From Streptomyces phaeofaciens (GTDB lineage: Bacteria; Actinomycetota; Actinomycetes; Streptomycetales; Streptomycetaceae), in the NCBI RefSeq assembly GCF_014648915.1, contig NZ_BMSA01000018.1, positions 161,766 to 225,765 of the forward strand: a stretch of 64,000 nt of DNA, in the 5' to 3' direction. The stretch's first letter is position 1; every line of letters starts with the position of its first letter. This document shows, in pieces, positions 43,103 to 52,225 of the stretch. The notes beneath the pieces are model-generated. The model did not search any database, was not told the origin of the DNA, and was given only the letters and a program-made list of their open reading frames with translations. The translations under genes and the position numbers were made by a program.

Positions 43103-43798
43103 TCAGTCGGCCGCTGACGTCAGCCCGACCCGGTAGGCGAGGACGACCGCCTGGACCCGGTCGCGCAGGCCGAGTTTGGCCAGGATCCGCGAAACGTAGG
43201 TCTTGACCGTCTCGGGGGTGATGAACAGCGCCGCGGCGATCTCCGCGTTCGAGAGCCCCTCGGCGATCTGCCGGAGCACGTCCAGCTCGCGGGGGGCCAG
43301 CGCGCGCACGACTTCTTCCCTGGCTGCCGACCGGGAGGTGCCGGCCGGCCGCAGGTGTTCGGCGAAGTGACCTATGAGGTGGCGGGTGACGGCGGGCGCC
43401 AGCAGAGCCTCGCCCCGGGCGACCGTCCGAATCCCGTTCACCAGCTCCGCGGGAGGCGCGTCCTTGAGGAGGAAGCCGCTGGCTCCGGCCCGCAGCGCGT
43501 CGTAGACGTAGGCATCGACGTTGAACGTGGTGACGACCAGCACCTTCGGCGGGACCCCGGCATCGGGACCGGCCAGTTGCCGGGTCGCCTGGATGCCGTC
43601 GAGCAGGGGCATCCGGATGTCCATCACCACCACGTCGGGCCGCAGCCGGCGTGCGGCTTCCACCGCCTCGTGCCCGTTCTCGGCCTCCCCGACGACCTCG
43701 ATGTCGGGCTGCGCGGAGAAGATGGTGACGTAGCCGGTCCGCACCAGTGCCTGGTCGTCGCAGACGAGAACACGGATGGGTTGCGGCGCATCGCTCAC
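43103..43798 (-). CDS. NarL/FixJ-type response regulator
   Basis: A 231-aa response regulator. The receiver has the acidic pair in VLVCDDQALVR, the phospho-acceptor aspartate in VVVMDIRMPLLDG and lysine in GFLLKDAPPAEL. The LuxR-type helix-turn-helix is LAPRELDVLRQIAEGLSNAE then IAAALFITPETVKTYVSRIL. The start is GTG 43798, preceded by AGGAG; the kinase gene ends 4 nt upstream. It is the cognate regulator of the kinase at 43803, in an operon that starts with the CPBP protease. Confidence 0.92.
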   Translation of the reverse strand: MSDAPQPIRVLVCDDQALVRTGYVTIFSAQPDIEVVGEAENGHEAVEAARRLRPDVVVMDIRMPLLDGIQATRQLAGPDAGVPPKVLVVTTFNVDAYVYDALRAGASGFLLKDAPPAELVNGIRTVARGEALLAPAVTRHLIGHFAEHLRPAGTSRSAAREEVVRALAPRELDVLRQIAEGLSNAEIAAALFITPETVKTYVSRILAKLGLRDRVQAVVLAYRVGLTSAAD

Positions 43799-43802
43799 GG
43801 GG

Positions 43803-45035
43803 TCACTCCTGAACGGGCTTGGACGGAATCGTTGCGCGGACCTCGAACCCGCCCTCGGGCCGGGGGCCGGCGTCCAGTTCACCATCGAGCATCGACACCC
43901 GTGCACGCAGCCCTGCCAGGCCTCGTCCGCCCGCCGGGCCACGCCTTTGCGTGACCGGTAGGGTCACCGGGGAGGCGGCGGGTGCGTCGGTCGTCACCTT
44001 GATCTCGACGTGCTCCTCGCGGTGGTGGACCAGGACGTGTGTCATCTGCCCGGACGCGTGCTTCATCGCGTTGGTGAGCGCCTCCTGCACCACGCGGTAC
44101 GCGGCCAGCTCCTCGTCCACGGACCGTGCCCGCCGCTCGCCCTGCTCACTGAACTCGACCGGCCGGCCCGACCTGCGGGCCTGTTCGACCAGGTCCACCA
44201 CCCGGCCCAGGGTCGGAGCCCGGGTCGCACGCGCCGGATCGGCGACCGCGGACTCACCGGTCGCCTCCAGCACGCCGAGCAGGTACCGCAGCTCCGTCAG
44301 GGCCCGACGGCCGGTGTCGCTGACGGCCGTCAGTCCCTCCCCGGCCCGTTCCGGCGAGGACGTGAGCAGGAACTGCGCCGCGTCGGACTGGACCACCATG
44401 GCCGTCACGTGGTGTGTGACCACGTCGTGCAGTTCGCGGGCGATCCGTGCCCGCTCGGCGGCCGTGGCCACCTCGGCGGCCAGCCGCCGCCGCTCCACCT
44501 CTTCCGCACGCCGCACCCGCACGGCACTCCCCACCAGCCAGATCGCGGCCAGAGTCAGATAGAACGCGAGATATTCCGGGATCTCCTGCGGTGAGCCGAG
44601 GTGATGCAGGACGACGGCCAGTACGGCGTAGGCCGCACTCGCGGCGACGGTCACGGCGCGGCGCAGGCCGACCTGATTCGCCCCGGCGGAGTACAGGGCG
44701 AGATACAGCCCCACACTCGCGAACGTCGTCGCGAAGCCCAAAGCCTGGTGCACGGCGAACGCGCCTGCCACGACGGCCAGACAGGCGGCGGGCCACCGGC
44801 GGCGGGCCGCCAGCGGCAGGGTCTGAGCCAGGGTCAGCCCGACGCTCAGCGCGTTCGCGGGCCGTTCGGGCAGATCGCCGATCTGCCCTCCGATGTTCGC
44901 CAGGGTCGGCACGAATGCCAGCAGGGTGAGCACCAGAGCAAGGACGCCGTCCTTGACGGAGGCATCCCGCTCGCTCCACCAGTCACGTGGTGCCCGGAGC
45001 AGCGGGGGACGCCAGGGCGCCTGACGGGACTTCAC
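43803..45035 (-). CDS. Sensor histidine kinase (HisKA_3 type)
   Basis: A 410-aa membrane kinase. Several hydrophobic spans lie in residues 27-170 (DGVLALVLTLLAFVPTLANI, AACLAVVAGAFAVHQALGFA, FYLTLAAIWLVGSAVRV). The phospho-acceptor histidine is about residue 202 in ARIARELHDVVTHHV, the conserved HisKA_3 box, and the ATPase region has VVQEALTNAMKHASG plus a late RGLAGLRARVSMLDGEL. It would sense a membrane or envelope signal and phosphorylate the adjacent regulator. It follows the CPBP protease by 25 nt and precedes the regulator by 4 nt. Confidence 0.9.
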   Translation of the reverse strand: MKSRQAPWRPPLLRAPRDWWSERDASVKDGVLALVLTLLAFVPTLANIGGQIGDLPERPANALSVGLTLAQTLPLAARRRWPAACLAVVAGAFAVHQALGFATTFASVGLYLALYSAGANQVGLRRAVTVAASAAYAVLAVVLHHLGSPQEIPEYLAFYLTLAAIWLVGSAVRVRRAEEVERRRLAAEVATAAERARIARELHDVVTHHVTAMVVQSDAAQFLLTSSPERAGEGLTAVSDTGRRALTELRYLLGVLEATGESAVADPARATRAPTLGRVVDLVEQARRSGRPVEFSEQGERRARSVDEELAAYRVVQEALTNAMKHASGQMTHVLVHHREEHVEIKVTTDAPAASPVTLPVTQRRGPAGGRGLAGLRARVSMLDGELDAGPRPEGGFEVRATIPSKPVQE

Positions 45036-45060
45036 TTCCGTTTCCTCCAGTCTGCCTGTC

Positions 45061-45939
45061 TCAGTGCCCGGCCCGCCGCCGGGGCCGCAGACCGCCGCTC
45101 CGGTGGGCGAGGACGGCCATCGAGACAGTGATCAGTACGCTGATGACGACGGGCACGATCGACGTCTCCAAGCCGAAGCCGCCACCGGTCAGCAGGGCGG
45201 AACCATGGACGTCGACGGTATACAGACCTTCGGGGGTGTGTCCGGAGACCGGGATGCCGAGCAGCTGCTCGACAGTGTTCCAGGCGAAGTGCAGACCCGC
45301 GACGAACCAGATATTACGCCGCCACAGGAACGCGGCACCGAGCATGGCGCCCGCCTCGAGAGCGATCGCCACCGCGCTCCACCCACTGGCTTCCGGAGCC
45401 CCCAGGTGGGCGACGCCGAAGAACAGCCCGGTGATCGCGACGGCGGCCCGGCTGCCCCACAACTGCTCCAGAGCCTGTAGGGCGAGACCGCGGAACAGCA
45501 GCTCCTCGGTGACCGCGGCACCGATCTGCACCATGACCGCGGACCACACGACCGACACGAAGCCGTTGCCCGCCCAGGAGAACGAGTAGCCCCCGAGAGC
45601 CGTGATCAGGAGTGCGGAGACGAGGATGAAGCCCAGACCGATCCCGCCGCCGAGCAATACCTCCCGGCCGGCCCCACGCCGGGCGATCTCCGGCGTGGGG
45701 CGTCGTGCGACGAAGCGCATGACCGCCCAGTACACGGCCACCGCGGCAGCCGCTCCCAGCGCCGGCACCGGACCGGGGCCCGTCGCGGTCAGGCCCGAGA
45801 CGAGACCGACACCGACCATGCCCGTCAGCATCCAGCCGAGTGGAGAGCGAACGATCCGGCCGAAACGGCCGCCCCGGCCGTCGCCCTCGTCGCCCGGGCC
45901 GGATCCTGCGCCGTGCGGTGCCGTGGATGTCGTGCCCAT
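45061..45939 (-). CDS. CPBP-family intramembrane metalloprotease
   Basis: A 292-aa polytopic membrane protein. The CPBP/Abi motifs are EELLFRG (about residue 144), FFGVAHLG and HFAWNTVEQLL, which supply the glutamate pair and histidines of this Rce1-like family. Eight or so hydrophobic spans follow a hydrophilic 30-residue N-terminus. ATG 45939 has GGAGGAG 8 nt upstream. It is the first gene of the operon with the kinase and regulator, 25 nt before the kinase, so it could process the sensor or a bacteriocin-like target. Substrate unknown. Confidence 0.88.
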   Translation of the reverse strand: MGTTSTAPHGAGSGPGDEGDGRGGRFGRIVRSPLGWMLTGMVGVGLVSGLTATGPGPVPALGAAAAVAVYWAVMRFVARRPTPEIARRGAGREVLLGGGIGLGFILVSALLITALGGYSFSWAGNGFVSVVWSAVMVQIGAAVTEELLFRGLALQALEQLWGSRAAVAITGLFFGVAHLGAPEASGWSAVAIALEAGAMLGAAFLWRRNIWFVAGLHFAWNTVEQLLGIPVSGHTPEGLYTVDVHGSALLTGGGFGLETSIVPVVISVLITVSMAVLAHRSGGLRPRRRAGH

Positions 45940-46668
45940 CGTGGTCTCCTCCTGTGGTGGTGGTCGCACCGGTGGCGACCTGACCGCCACGCTAGGGATC
46001 CGCCGACGTCCGGGAGTCACCCCCACATGGACAATCCCTGTAGCTCTCAAGGGGGATGTGCGACTCCCGCCCGCCCGTCCGAGGCAGGTACCGAGGGCGT
46101 GGTCGATCTGGCGGACCGTTCCGCGCCATGGAGCGGATCCGGTAGCGCATCCCGCATGACGCTGGTGCAACTGAGGTACGACGAAAGGCATTTCATCGGG
46201 CTTGTACCTGCCGATTGGCAGGTACAGCCCCTGTTCCGAGCTACCCGCGCGATGCCCTCGTCATCGGGTACGAGAACGAGCTGCTCGACCCCCTCTACGT
46301 CACCGTTTCCGCCCACCACGCCTGACTCCCGTTCCGGCCGCGCCGTCCGAATTCTGCCCGCCTCGTCGCCTTCTCGGCCGGGACGGGCGCTTCCACGCTC
46401 CGGCCTGTAGCCCAAGGACCAGTACCCCGCCCTGACTTGGCCTGCCGTCCGCATCTTTGGCTGCAGCCTGCGTTCTGCCCGCCCCCCCCGCCGGACCTCC
46501 ATCGCCCCGACGGACAGCGCCCGGCCTGCTGGGCACCCCCCGGGCGGCAGCCTGGAGCCGGCACGCGCACGGGGGCGGTCTTCTTCGCGAAGCCTCCGCC
46601 TCAAGCGGCGCCGCCGCGGTCCGGGTGGCTTTGTTCAGGTCGAGCCGTTCGCAGGGCCGGGGTGCCCG
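45940..46668. other. Intergenic region with a hairpin and a 3' gene fragment
   Basis: Contains the CPBP promoter, a hairpin (TGTACCTGCC 46203-46212 / GGCAGGTACA 46217-46226, extended by GGGCT/GCCC) and, in the plus strand at 46233-46325, a short protein-like end reading DALVIGYENELLDPLYVTVS (AHHA) before a stop. No start is seen for it, so it is a relic of unknown family. The rest is low complexity. Confidence 0.4.
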
Positions 46669-47253
46669 TCACGCGGGCGTGGCGTTGCCGGCCGGAGGCC
46701 GGCGGAGCAGGTGCAGACAGACGACCGAGGCGACGACGGCCCGCCGTTCGCAGGCTTCCAGGCGGGGGGCCATGTCGAGGGCGTACTGCTGCAACCCGAG
46801 CCAGGCGTCGATGGTGCTCACCGTGACCCGGGCGAGAATCTCCCGTTCCGGGCCGCGTTGCGGATCGGTCCGCGCAAGGTGCCATTCGCTGGACAGGCCG
46901 CCCCGGCGGATCAGGAGCAGGGGGCGTTTCTGCCCGGTCTGCAGGCTCAGCTGCCGGGTTTTGACGAGTCCTTGGGCAGCGGCGGTGCCGACCTGCTCGT
47001 TTCCTGTGCCGGTGAAGTGGAACCGCACCGCTCCGAACGGCCCGAAGCGGGACCGCTTGGTGATGCCGGCGATGAACTCGCCGGACGTTTTCGTGATCAG
47101 CCAGTGTGAGTCGTCGATGTGCGTGACATGGGCGAGCCGCTCTCCTTCCACGGTGGACAGGGTCAGCACAGGTCCCCCGTATCTGCGCCACCGGGAACGC
47201 TTCGGCTGCGCCACCACGACAGTTTCCAGCTCGAACAGACCGGGCTGCGGCAT
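46669..47253 (-). CDS. Phospholipid-scramblase/LURP-like protein
   Basis: A 194-aa beta-rich protein: FELETVVVAQPKRSRWRRYG, then GGPVLTLSTVEGERLAHVTH, GEFIAGITKRSRFGPFGAVR and RPLLLIRRGGLSSEWHLART, resembling the tubby-like barrel of LURP-one-related and scramblase-like proteins found in actinobacteria. The C-terminal helix is near VSTIDAWLGLQQYALDMAPR. No transmembrane span is obvious. ATG 47253 has GGGGGAGG 8 nt upstream. Function in bacteria is unknown. Confidence 0.6.
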   Translation of the reverse strand: MPQPGLFELETVVVAQPKRSRWRRYGGPVLTLSTVEGERLAHVTHIDDSHWLITKTSGEFIAGITKRSRFGPFGAVRFHFTGTGNEQVGTAAAQGLVKTRQLSLQTGQKRPLLLIRRGGLSSEWHLARTDPQRGPEREILARVTVSTIDAWLGLQQYALDMAPRLEACERRAVVASVVCLHLLRRPPAGNATPA

Positions 47254-47410
47254 CGGCCGTCCTCCCCCTGCAGGGCTTCCCCTCAACCGAGTGCGTCCAC
47301 AGTGACCGAGAACCAGCCCGATTCCCATCCCGCAGCAGGAGAACGGCGAGCGACACGGGACACGCTCCAGCACATCACCGGAGCAGCCGCAGCGCACGCC
47401 GTCAGCCCCG

Positions 47411-47684
47411 GGCTGTTGAAGCTCTTTGAAAATGGCTCTGCCCGGATCGCAGTTGGCTTTGGCTGGCCAGGGCGGCAGCCTCGAGCGGGGTGGTTGGCTC
47501 GTAAGCTCAGTTGGCCAGAGCTCCCGGCCGCTTGTCGGGGCGCGCCGGTTCGAATCCTGCCGAGTCTGCGAAACACGGGCCAGCCGCGCTTGTACTCCGG
47601 CCGGGCGGCACGATGCACTCCAAGTCGACACAAGATCATTTACGCAATCGCGGCCAGAGCCATTTTCGAAGAACTTCATCAGGA
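47411..47684. repeat. Imperfect inverted repeats around a tRNA-like sequence
   Basis: 47411-47452 read in reverse complement closely matches 47643-47684: both contain CAGAGCCATTTTC followed by (A/G)AAG(A/G)(G/A)CTTCA(A/T)CAG. About 25 of 28 core bases agree. The roughly 190-base interior holds the tRNA-like sequence at 47495. The layout is like a small non-autonomous element. Confidence 0.7.
47495..47568 (+). tRNA. Degenerate tRNA-like sequence
   Basis: A 74-nt segment with a near-perfect acceptor stem (GGCTCG at 47496 with CGAGTC at 47561, one G-U), D-arm (AGCTCAGTTGGCCAGAGCT), a five-pair anticodon stem (CCCGG/TCGGG) and a T-arm with GGTTCGAATCC and one mismatch. Problems: position 1-72 is T-T, position 33 is C in the best fold, the D- and anticodon-arm spacing is off by one, and no CCA is encoded. 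Best anticodon reading is GCU (serine), but the loop could also be read as UGU. It is probably a pseudo-tRNA. Confidence 0.45.
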
Positions 47685-47882
47685 CCAGCCGCCCGGGGCT
47701 GCTCGCCGGGCGGAACACCGTGCCCCGCGCGTGATTCACCGCCTCGCACCCGCGCCCGTGACGGCGGCTGAACGGCAAGGTTGCGAACGCCTGGTGTCAC
47801 TGTGCCGGCCGGGAGACGGTCCGTCTCGATCGTGAGAAGGACGTTCAGGCCTGGCGATCGTGCGCTCGACAACGTAGCGGAA

Positions 47883-47920
47883 GAAAGCCGGGCCAGTGCC
47901 GTGTGGTTGGCCCGGCTTTC
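47883..47920. terminator. 13-bp perfect hairpin
   Basis: GAAAGCCGGGCCA (47883-47895) and TGGCCCGGCTTTC (47908-47920) with a 12-nt loop. It is a strong bidirectional terminator-like structure in the gap between the tRNA-like region and the WD40 gene. Confidence 0.75.
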
Positions 47921-48394
47921 CGGCTGCTCCCGCAGGACGGAACCGGCAGCAGCCCGACATGATCGGCCGGACAAGTCCTGGCCGAGTACGCCACGGCAGC
48001 ACAGAGCAGCCGTCACCCTCGGCCATCCGCATGCGCGAGGCCCGCGACGGCGGCTCACCGCACACGTGCAAGCGGTGTCCCGGCTTGTGAGCCGGGGCAC
48101 CGCCATCCCCTCTGACCGCCGATGCCGTCTGCGGCCCACTGGCGATGCCACGACGAGGAGACGCAGTGTCACCCGCCCAGCCAGCCCCTCGGCCCCAACA
48201 GGCCCCGGGCACACGCCCCACCACTCCCGGGCGAACCTGTCGGCAACCGCTGGCACCTCGACCGACCTGGCAAAACGTCTTCCTCGAACCGCGGTACGAC
48301 CCGGCGATCCAACAGGACATCGACGCAGACCTCGAGGTGGGACAAGAGATCACCCAACCACGAAGACGAGGCGGCGGTTCGCCGGTCCGCTGTG
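47921..48394. other. Intergenic region; one weak plus-strand open frame
   Basis: A GTG at 48166 behind AGGAGACGCA opens a plus-strand frame (RPTWQNVFLEPRYDPAIQQD then IDADLEVGQEITQP) that runs antisense into the end of the WD40 gene. It is partly protein-like but overlaps coding DNA, so I do not call it. Otherwise nothing. Confidence 0.25.
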
Positions 48395-51300
48395 TCACTT
48401 CTCGGCGCAGGGCGGCTCGTAATCGAGTTGCGGGATGTACTTGTGCCACAGGGCCGGTGTCAGCAGGTTCCCGGTGGCTCGGCACACATAGTCGACGGAG
48501 GCTTGGGTGGACAGCGGCAGGATGCGTACGGTCTTCTCACCGTCGCCGATGAAGAGGAAGCGCCCGTTCGGTGAGAACGTCACCGCGTTCACGTAGTCGA
48601 CGACGCCCGTCACCGGCAGTCCGTGGGCCCGCGCGAGGCCCTGCTCGTCGATGTCCCATAGCCGGATCGCGCCGTCGAAACTGCCGCTGACCAGAGTGTG
48701 TCCGTCTGGACTGAAGGCCAGGGTGTAGACGGTGTCCTTGTGGCCGGTGAGCGCCGGACCCACCTGTCTGGGGTGCGTGGGGTCGGTGACATTCCACAGG
48801 CGGATGGTGCCGTCGTTGCCGGAGGCCGCGAGGGTACGGCCGTCCGGGCTGAGGACGACTGTCTGGAGCGGGTCCGCACTGGCACGCAAGGGCGTACCCA
48901 GGGCTGCCGGGCGGGTGGGCATGGCGATGTTCCACAGGCGGAGAGTGCCGTTCTGCGCCGCGGTGGCAAGTGTGCGGCCGTCCGGGCTGATCGCCAGACG
49001 GTCGATCTCGCCTGCCTGGGTGTCCAAGGGTGGCCCGAGGGACGTGGGGTGTACGGGATCGGAGACGTCCCACAGCCCGACCGTGCCGTCGCCGTTGGCA
49101 CCTGCCAGGGTGCGCCCGTCCGGGGTGAACTCGACGGAAAGGAAGTTTGCCCGAGGATTGTGGAGCGGCTCGCTCAGCGGCTTGGGCCTGGCTGGTTCTG
49201 TGACGTCCCAGAGCCTGATGTCGGGTCCGGCCGCGACGGCCAGGTTCTTGCCGCTGGGACTGAAGGCGACCCAGTTGACGTACCGTGCGCTGCCTCGGAT
49301 GGATGCGCTGACCGGTCTGGGGGCGAGCGGGTCCGTGACGTCCCAGAGACGGACGGTGTTGTCCTCGGAGCCCGAGGCGAGCAGGTCTCCATCGGGGCTG
49401 ACGTCCACGGTGTTGACGTAGCTGGTGTGTCCGGTGAGGATCGTGCGTGGGATCGTCCACAGGCGGACGGTGTGGTCGGCGCTCGCACTGGCGAGCATGG
49501 TGCCTGTCGGGTCGAGGGCCAGACCCAGTACGTGCCCGGTGTGGCCGCTCAACGCCGGCGTGAGATTCCAGGAGTCGTCCGGAGACGTCACGTTCTCGAG
49601 CCAGATGATGTTGTCGTCTCCGCCGTAGGCCATGAGGTTGCCACTGCGGGAGAAGGCCACGGTGTTGACGACGTTGTTGCTGCGCGGGCTGTACAGCGCG
49701 GTCGGCTTGGAGGGGTTCGTGACATCCCATAGATGGGCGGTCTGATCGCTTCCGGCGGCGGCGAGGGTGCGGCCGTCCGGGCTGAAGGAGACCGCCTGGG
49801 CGGAGCCCGGGAGGCCGGCCTTGAAGGAGATGTCGGCCGTCCGGCCGGTGGCCGATGGTTGTCGTCGGTCTGCCACCTTCCACAGCCGCACTGTTGCGTC
49901 GCTTCCGCCGGACGCCAGCAGCTTGCCGTCCGGGCTGAAGGCCACGCCGTTCACCTCGCCCGCAGAGCCGCGGAACGGCTTGACGAGGGGGCGGAGGTGC
50001 CCGGGGTCGGTGGTGTTCCACAGACGGACCAGGCCGTCCTGTCCCGCGATGGCCAGGGTGTGTCCGTCCGGACTGAAGGCGAGCGCTTTGACAGCGCCGG
50101 AACCGTCGGCGGAGGCGACGCCCGAGCGGTCCGGGTGACTGGGATCGCGGACGTCCCAGAGACGTACGGTGCCGTCCTCGCCGGTGCCGGCCAGAAGGTG
50201 TCCGTCGGGGCTGAAGGCGAGGGCCCGTACCGAGCCCTCGGGACCGCGCAGTGCGGGACCCAGTGGGGCCGGGTGGTCCGCAGGGGCGGTGTTCCAAAGT
50301 CGGATCGTGCCGTCGTCGCCAGCGCTGGCCAGCACCCGTCCGTCGGGGCTGAAGTCAACGGCGTTCACCCGGTCCGTGTGGCCGGTCAGCACGGTGGCCA
50401 GCGGCACGTTCTGGGCGCTGAGCAGGTGGGTTTCTGTCGACGCGGCTGCTGACATCCGGTGTGCAACCAGATCCAGCTGGGCGGCCAGCGATGCGTCGGT
50501 CGCGCGCACTTGGTCGGCTTCAGCCCTGATTTGGCCGAGGATCGCGATGTTGCGTTCGTGCTGCGCCGTGTCACGTTGCTGGAAGGCAATGGCAGCCGAG
50601 AGCGCGGCAAGCACGGCAAGCACGGTCAGGCCAGCGACGACACCCTGGCGGATTCGGCGCGCACGGTGGCGCTGACGTACCGATGCGGTCAGAAACGCCG
50701 AGACGACCGGGCCGAGTTCGCCGGTGCCCCGGTCGTCGGCCAGCGCGCGGGCTTCGTCAAGTCTGTGGCCGCGATACAGCAGCCCGGGGTCGCGATCGGC
50801 TTCCTGCCAGGCGTCGGCTGCTTCGTCCAGCCGCTGGCGGGCCATATACCGGGCACGGTGGGCCTCGATCCACTCCCGCAGTTGTGGCCAGGCACGCAGC
50901 AGCACCTCGTGGGTGATGGTGACGGTGTCCTGCTCCCGGGTCAGAAGCCGCCCCCGGGTGAACGTTTCGATCACCTCGGCCGCTTCGTCGGCGTGCCCGC
51001 CGTGGCCCAGCAACTCGGTATATCGGGCCGGGCGGCGTGTGTCCTGGGTGGCGTCACCGAATTTCACCAGCCGCAGGAATACCGACTGCGCCGTCTGCTG
51101 TGCCTGGGGGGCCAGCCGGTCGAAGCAGCGGTCTGCTTCCGTCGTCAAGCTGTGCGCGATGCCGCCGGTCGATTCGTACCCGTCCACGGTGAGGACGTGG
51201 CCTGCCCGGCGCAGCCAAGTGGCCCGCAGCGCGTGGGCGAGCAGCGGCAGCCGACCGATTTCGTAGGCGTCGTCCGTTCCCTCGAGATCCTTGCTCTGTT

Positions 51301-52225
51301 CCTGCACGCCGAGGTCGCGCAGCAGGACCGGGACCAGACCCGGTTCGACGTCCAGCCCGACTGCACGGGCGGGATGGAGGATTGCCTCCCGCACTCCGGT
51401 TCGGGACAGCGGCCCGACGATCACTTGGTTGCGTTCCACCGCGTGCAGTAGTGCTGGGTGGGCGGCGCACTGGGTGTAGAAGTCCGAGCGCAGGCCAAAA
51501 ATGACAAGGCTGACGGGTGGTTCGCCGTCAGGGCTCATGTCCGCCAGGCTCACGGCGGCGTCCAGGAAGTCCCGCCGCTCCCGCTGGTCGGTGCACAGCG
51601 TGAACAGTTCCTCCAACTGGTCCACGACCAGTACCAAGCGCCGTTCCCGGCCGGCTTCGGCACCGTCCGCCGCGAGCGCTCGGCGCAGCACGTCCGGCCG
51701 CCACACAGGAGCGTCCGAACCGTCGCCGGGCGCCCCTTGACTCCAGGATGTCACCTCTGCCAGGCAGGTACCGAGGGCCGCCATCGGATGCGCGGTCGGG
51801 GTCAGCCATTTGCGAGGCCAGCAGGCCGAGCCCGGCAGGGCGCCTCGAGCGATCTCGGCCAGGAGCCCAGCGCTGAGCACCGAGGACTTCCCGGCTCCGG
51901 AGGGCGCGACGACAACCAGTGCCCCGCCCACCGCAAGGCAGGCGTCCAGCCGGACGAGCAGTTTGGCTACCAGCGCGTCCCTGCCGAAGAACCACTGCGC
52001 TTGTTCGGCGCTGAATGCTGAGAGGCCTGGATAAGGGCATTGCTCAGAGACTGCTGCGGTGTGCACACGGCGGGCCGTGCGCACACCGTCCTCGTAGTGC
52101 AGATGCATGTCCCGTTCTGACATGTATAGATCGCGCCGCGCCTGGTAGATCCTGGCTCGTTCCGATGCGTGCGCCTCCAACAGAACTTCTTCTCCGCGCG
52201 GGGGCAGTCTGTCGGCGGGACTCAT
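48395..52225 (-). CDS. STAND NTPase with 14 WD40 repeats (nSTAND1-type)
   Basis: A 1276-aa receptor. The N-terminus holds a short motif RARIYQARRDLYMSERDMHL. The NTPase domain starts with CPYPGLSAFSAEQAQWFFGR (the nSTAND1 lead), Walker A is VVAPSGAGKSSVLSAGL (about 106-122), and Walker B is RLVLVVDQLEELFTLC. A single hydrophobic span follows near residue 530 (VVAGLTVLAVLAALSAAIAF). The C-terminal half has fourteen WD40 repeats, two seven-blade propellers, each with VxxVxFSPDGxxLAxxGxDGTxRLWxV. The propellers would be outside or bind a ligand, with NTPase oligomerisation on activation. It overlaps its partner gene by 4 nt (ATGA). Confidence 0.9.
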   Translation of the reverse strand: MSPADRLPPRGEEVLLEAHASERARIYQARRDLYMSERDMHLHYEDGVRTARRVHTAAVSEQCPYPGLSAFSAEQAQWFFGRDALVAKLLVRLDACLAVGGALVVVAPSGAGKSSVLSAGLLAEIARGALPGSACWPRKWLTPTAHPMAALGTCLAEVTSWSQGAPGDGSDAPVWRPDVLRRALAADGAEAGRERRLVLVVDQLEELFTLCTDQRERRDFLDAAVSLADMSPDGEPPVSLVIFGLRSDFYTQCAAHPALLHAVERNQVIVGPLSRTGVREAILHPARAVGLDVEPGLVPVLLRDLGVQEQSKDLEGTDDAYEIGRLPLLAHALRATWLRRAGHVLTVDGYESTGGIAHSLTTEADRCFDRLAPQAQQTAQSVFLRLVKFGDATQDTRRPARYTELLGHGGHADEAAEVIETFTRGRLLTREQDTVTITHEVLLRAWPQLREWIEAHRARYMARQRLDEAADAWQEADRDPGLLYRGHRLDEARALADDRGTGELGPVVSAFLTASVRQRHRARRIRQGVVAGLTVLAVLAALSAAIAFQQRDTAQHERNIAILGQIRAEADQVRATDASLAAQLDLVAHRMSAAASTETHLLSAQNVPLATVLTGHTDRVNAVDFSPDGRVLASAGDDGTIRLWNTAPADHPAPLGPALRGPEGSVRALAFSPDGHLLAGTGEDGTVRLWDVRDPSHPDRSGVASADGSGAVKALAFSPDGHTLAIAGQDGLVRLWNTTDPGHLRPLVKPFRGSAGEVNGVAFSPDGKLLASGGSDATVRLWKVADRRQPSATGRTADISFKAGLPGSAQAVSFSPDGRTLAAAGSDQTAHLWDVTNPSKPTALYSPRSNNVVNTVAFSRSGNLMAYGGDDNIIWLENVTSPDDSWNLTPALSGHTGHVLGLALDPTGTMLASASADHTVRLWTIPRTILTGHTSYVNTVDVSPDGDLLASGSEDNTVRLWDVTDPLAPRPVSASIRGSARYVNWVAFSPSGKNLAVAAGPDIRLWDVTEPARPKPLSEPLHNPRANFLSVEFTPDGRTLAGANGDGTVGLWDVSDPVHPTSLGPPLDTQAGEIDRLAISPDGRTLATAAQNGTLRLWNIAMPTRPAALGTPLRASADPLQTVVLSPDGRTLAASGNDGTIRLWNVTDPTHPRQVGPALTGHKDTVYTLAFSPDGHTLVSGSFDGAIRLWDIDEQGLARAHGLPVTGVVDYVNAVTFSPNGRFLFIGDGEKTVRILPLSTQASVDYVCRATGNLLTPALWHKYIPQLDYEPPCAEK

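Noticed and set aside
48166..48552. Plus-strand GTG-started frame antisense to the end of the WD40 gene
   Set aside because: Although it has a ribosome binding site, more than half of it lies antisense to strong coding sequence and no family is recognised.
48537..50297. 586-codon minus-strand frame within the WD40 gene
   Set aside because: Out of frame with the clear WD40 repeats; the product is arginine/proline-rich.
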